Positions 6,655 to 7,329 of a DNA stretch of 7,329 nt are shown here, one piece after another. The number at the start of each line of letters is the position of its first letter. The stretch's first letter is position 1. Position numbers and translations under genes: made by a program. Source of the stretch: Rhodospirillales bacterium. Lineage in GTDB: Bacteria > Pseudomonadota > Alphaproteobacteria > Acetobacterales > Acetobacteraceae. The notes beneath the pieces are model-generated. The model saw nothing but the letters and a program-made list of their open reading frames with translations. It made no database searches and was not told the DNA's origin. The stretch lies in NCBI GenBank assembly GCA_028870815.1, contig JAGWOU010000079.1:1-7329 (forward strand). Reading direction: 5' to 3'.

Positions 6655-7329
6655 AAGCCGTTCTGGCTTGACCAAAATGAGGTTGAAGTTGCGGCGCTGC
6701 GTTAATCAACGCCGCCGTGTATGGGTTCTGCGGCGATGAAATCAGCGCCGCGGTATCATTCAGTTCCACGATCCGCCCAGCGTTCAGCACCGCAATCCGG
6801 TCGGCCATATAGCTCACCACCGCGAAGTCATGACTGATAAGGATGTAAGAAAACCCATGGCGCAGAGAGAGATCTTTCAAAAGGTTGAGCAGCATGGCCT
6901 GGGTCGAGACATCCAGCGCGGAGGTCGGTTCATCCAGAACCATCAACGAAGGTTCGGCGGCCAGCGCCCGCGCGATGGCGATGCGCTGTGCCTGCCCGCC
7001 GGAAACGGCCCCCGGAAACCGTGCCGCCATTTCCGGATTCAACCCTACCTGGCCCAGCAACTCCCGCACCCGTGCGGCCAGTTCCACGTTCCTCAGTCGC
7101 CCCGCCAGCCGCAATGGCTCGGCGATGATCTCGCCGATCGTCATGCGCGGATTCATGCTCTCCCGCGGATCCTGAAACACCACCTGGATCTTCCGCCGCA
7201 GTTCCCGGCGCGCCATGCTGGTCAGAGTTCTGAAATCCCGCCCGTCCAGCAAAACCGCGCCATCATAGCGGACCATTTGCAAAACCGCGCGGCCTAGAGT
7301 GGATTTGCCTGACCCACTCTCTCCCACCA
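6653..7329 (-). CDS. Peptide/opine/nickel-type ABC transporter ATP-binding protein (3' part only)
   Basis: This is the C-terminal part of an ABC ATPase that would hydrolyse ATP at the cytoplasmic face of an inner-membrane importer. The 5' end lies beyond the window. The GTG at 7325-7327 falls inside the Walker A motif and is not a start. Counting visible residues from that Val, I see Walker A GESGSGKST (2-10), Q-loop VVFQDP (Q52), signature SGGQ (109-112), Walker B LMVLDE (128-133, Glu133), D-loop SALD and switch histidine ISHD (H166). After the ATPase domain comes SSPQNPYTAALINAAP (197-212), the short C-terminal motif typical of the Opp/Dpp/Nik/YejF peptide-transporter ATPases. The visible part could be a single-domain OppF/DppF-like protein or the second half of a fused YejF-like protein; the window cannot decide. 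The TAA stop overlaps the ribosome-binding site of the following exbB-like gene, so the two are probably co-translated. The family is certain; the substrate is unknown. Confidence 0.93.
   Translation of the reverse strand, partial: VGESGSGKSTLGRAVLQMVRYDGAVLLDGRDFRTLTSMARRELRRKIQVVFQDPRESMNPRMTIGEIIAEPLRLAGRLRNVELAARVRELLGQVGLNPEMAARFPGAVSGGQAQRIAIARALAAEPSLMVLDEPTSALDVSTQAMLLNLLKDLSLRHGFSYILISHDFAVVSYMADRIAVLNAGRIVELNDTAALISSPQNPYTAALINAAPQLQPHFGQARTA

Larger units (their letters stand above)
111..7329 (-). other. Putative six-gene transcription unit (ABC ATPase - exbB - exbD - adaptor - RND - OMP)
   Basis: All six genes run in one direction. Gaps and overlaps in order are 13 nt, 3 nt, 49 nt, 4-nt overlap and 11-nt overlap. 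No terminator hairpin or clear promoter was seen in the 49-nt gap, the only place where a break is plausible. The unit is inferred from spacing alone. A promoter inside the exbD-like gene could still start the efflux genes separately. Confidence 0.5.

Noticed and set aside
5635..6705. 356-codon open frame on the plus strand opposite both exbB- and exbD-like genes
   Set aside because: It begins at TTG, has a composition rich in His, Gln and Asp with no recognisable domain, and lies wholly opposite two well-supported genes. Long antisense frames are common in GC-rich DNA.

Overview
The window is a 7.3 kb, GC-rich (roughly 60% by eye), densely packed stretch in which every convincing gene lies on the minus strand. 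Codon use, protein families and gene style point to a Gram-negative proteobacterium. The Ala/Gly-rich proteins and high GC suggest an alphaproteobacterium, possibly an acetic-acid/Acidocella-like member of Rhodospirillales. That family-level guess is weak and rests on general impression, not on a marker gene. No RNA gene, insertion sequence, CRISPR array, integrase or phage gene was seen.

Read in the direction of transcription (from high to low coordinates) there are two functional blocks. Block 1 (7329-5554) starts with the 3' part of an ATPase of the peptide/opine/nickel ABC transporter type, cut by the window edge. It is followed after 13 nt by an ExbB/TolQ-family proton-channel protein and, 3 nt later, by an ExbD/TolR-family partner. 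An ABC importer subunit coupled to ExbB-ExbD suggests a nutrient-uptake operon. In that reading ExbBD energises an outer-membrane TonB-dependent receptor and the ABC transporter carries the substrate across the inner membrane. TonB, receptor, permeases and binding protein are not in the window.

Block 2 (5504-111) is a complete tripartite RND efflux pump in the usual order: periplasmic membrane-fusion protein, 999-residue RND permease, and NodT/OprM-type outer-membrane lipoprotein. The first two genes overlap by 4 nt (TTGA) and the last two by 11 nt. Both the fusion protein and the permease appear to start at TTG. Together the three proteins would span the envelope and expel small hydrophobic or amphiphilic compounds using the proton gradient.

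The blocks are only 49 nt apart, with no terminator and no recognisable promoter between them, so all six genes may form one transcription unit. No regulator gene is present. After the last gene, 110 nt (1-110) hold one imperfect hairpin and no gene that can be supported.

No clearly new system was found. The most interesting points are the ABC-ExbBD-RND linkage, altered residues at expected proton-path positions in the RND permease and in ExbB, and two strong inverted repeats inside coding sequence (a 22-bp perfect palindrome and a 10-bp-stem hairpin).
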